In this document: positions 5,624 through 5,677 of the stretch, piece by piece
Layout: each line of letters opens with the position of its first letter
Numbering within the stretch: position 1 is the stretch's first letter
Origin: CAZWZG01 sp964638245
GTDB taxonomy: Bacteria > Pseudomonadota > Alphaproteobacteria > Rhodobacterales > Rhodobacteraceae
Direction: 5' to 3'
DNA length: 5,677 bases
Assembly (NCBI GenBank): GCA_964638245.1
Contig: CAZWZG010000178.1
Span: 1 to 5,677 of the forward strand
Program-made: the position numbers and the translations under genes
The notes under the pieces: generated by a model
What the model was told of the DNA's origin: nothing
Seen by the model: the letters and a program-made list of their open reading frames with translations, nothing else
The model's database searches: none

Positions 5624-5677
5624 GGCGGAGTAGCTCAGGTGGTTAGAGCAGCGGAATCATAATCCGCGTGTCGGGGG
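5624..5677 (+). tRNA. tRNA with CAU anticodon, probably elongator tRNA-Met, 5' part
   Basis: The window ends inside this tRNA, after 54 of about 77 bases. Visible parts are the 5' acceptor strand GGCGGAG (5624-5630), T8-A9, D-arm GCTC/GAGC (5633-5636, 5646-5649), anticodon stem GCGGA/TCCGC (5651-5655, 5663-5667) around loop ATCATAA with anticodon CAT at 5658-5660, variable loop GTGTC, and the start of the T stem (GGGGG, 5673-5677). It is not the initiator: the stem lacks the three consecutive G-C pairs next to the loop. The same anticodon is used by tRNA-Ile with lysidine-modified C34; the overall sequence looks more like alphaproteobacterial elongator Met, but the 3' half would be needed to settle this. 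Confidence 0.9.

Noticed and set aside
1..5677. Defence island, CRISPR array, toxin-antitoxin pair, transposon or prophage remnant
   Set aside because: No such protein family, spaced repeat array, terminal inverted repeat or integrase was seen; the tRNA shows no att-like duplicate within the window.

Overview
The window reads as ordinary chromosomal DNA from an alphaproteobacterium, most likely a marine Rhodobacteraceae (roseobacter-type) species. This is inferred from the high GC content and GC-rich third codon positions, the style of the hemC, arylesterase and ABC genes, a CTTGAC-type -35 ahead of the tRNA, and an elongator-type CAU tRNA. No mobile element, CRISPR array or integration scar was seen. 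Coding density is very high: the only non-coding stretches are 1585-1698 and 5575-5623, so there is no gene-free gap over 300 bases.

Layout. Bases 1-522 (+) are the 3' part of hemC (porphobilinogen deaminase, tetrapyrrole synthesis). Facing it and touching it stop to stop is a minus-strand gene (523-1584) for a matrixin-type zinc metalloprotease with an unusual C-terminal half: Gly-clamped hydrophobic segment, very acidic, no Lys/Arg, two cysteine-rich repeats. After a 114-base gap, also on the minus strand, is a periplasmic SGNH arylesterase/lysophospholipase of the TesA type (1699-2379). Its ATG overlaps the ATG of a divergent two-gene ABC operon (2378-5574): a LolD/YbbA-type ATPase and an 834-residue permease with two FtsX domains, joined by an ATGA overlap. 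A CAU tRNA begins at 5624 and runs off the window; a candidate promoter and a GC-rich hairpin fill the 49 bases before it.

How the genes work together. The divergent esterase / ATPase / large permease arrangement matches the tesA-ybbA-ybbP neighbourhood of Escherichia coli. It suggests an envelope module in which an MacB/LolCDE-like ABC machine and a periplasmic lipid-type hydrolase act together. hemC and the tRNA are unrelated housekeeping neighbours.

The least ordinary item is the metalloprotease. Its catalytic domain is recognisable, but its tail (residues about 176-353) matches no family I can name. The tail carries two 12-residue Cys motifs that superficially resemble a shortened CDGSH iron-sulfur signature. 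I would not claim a new multi-gene system here; the tail and the start-start and stop-stop gene junctions are the points worth following up.
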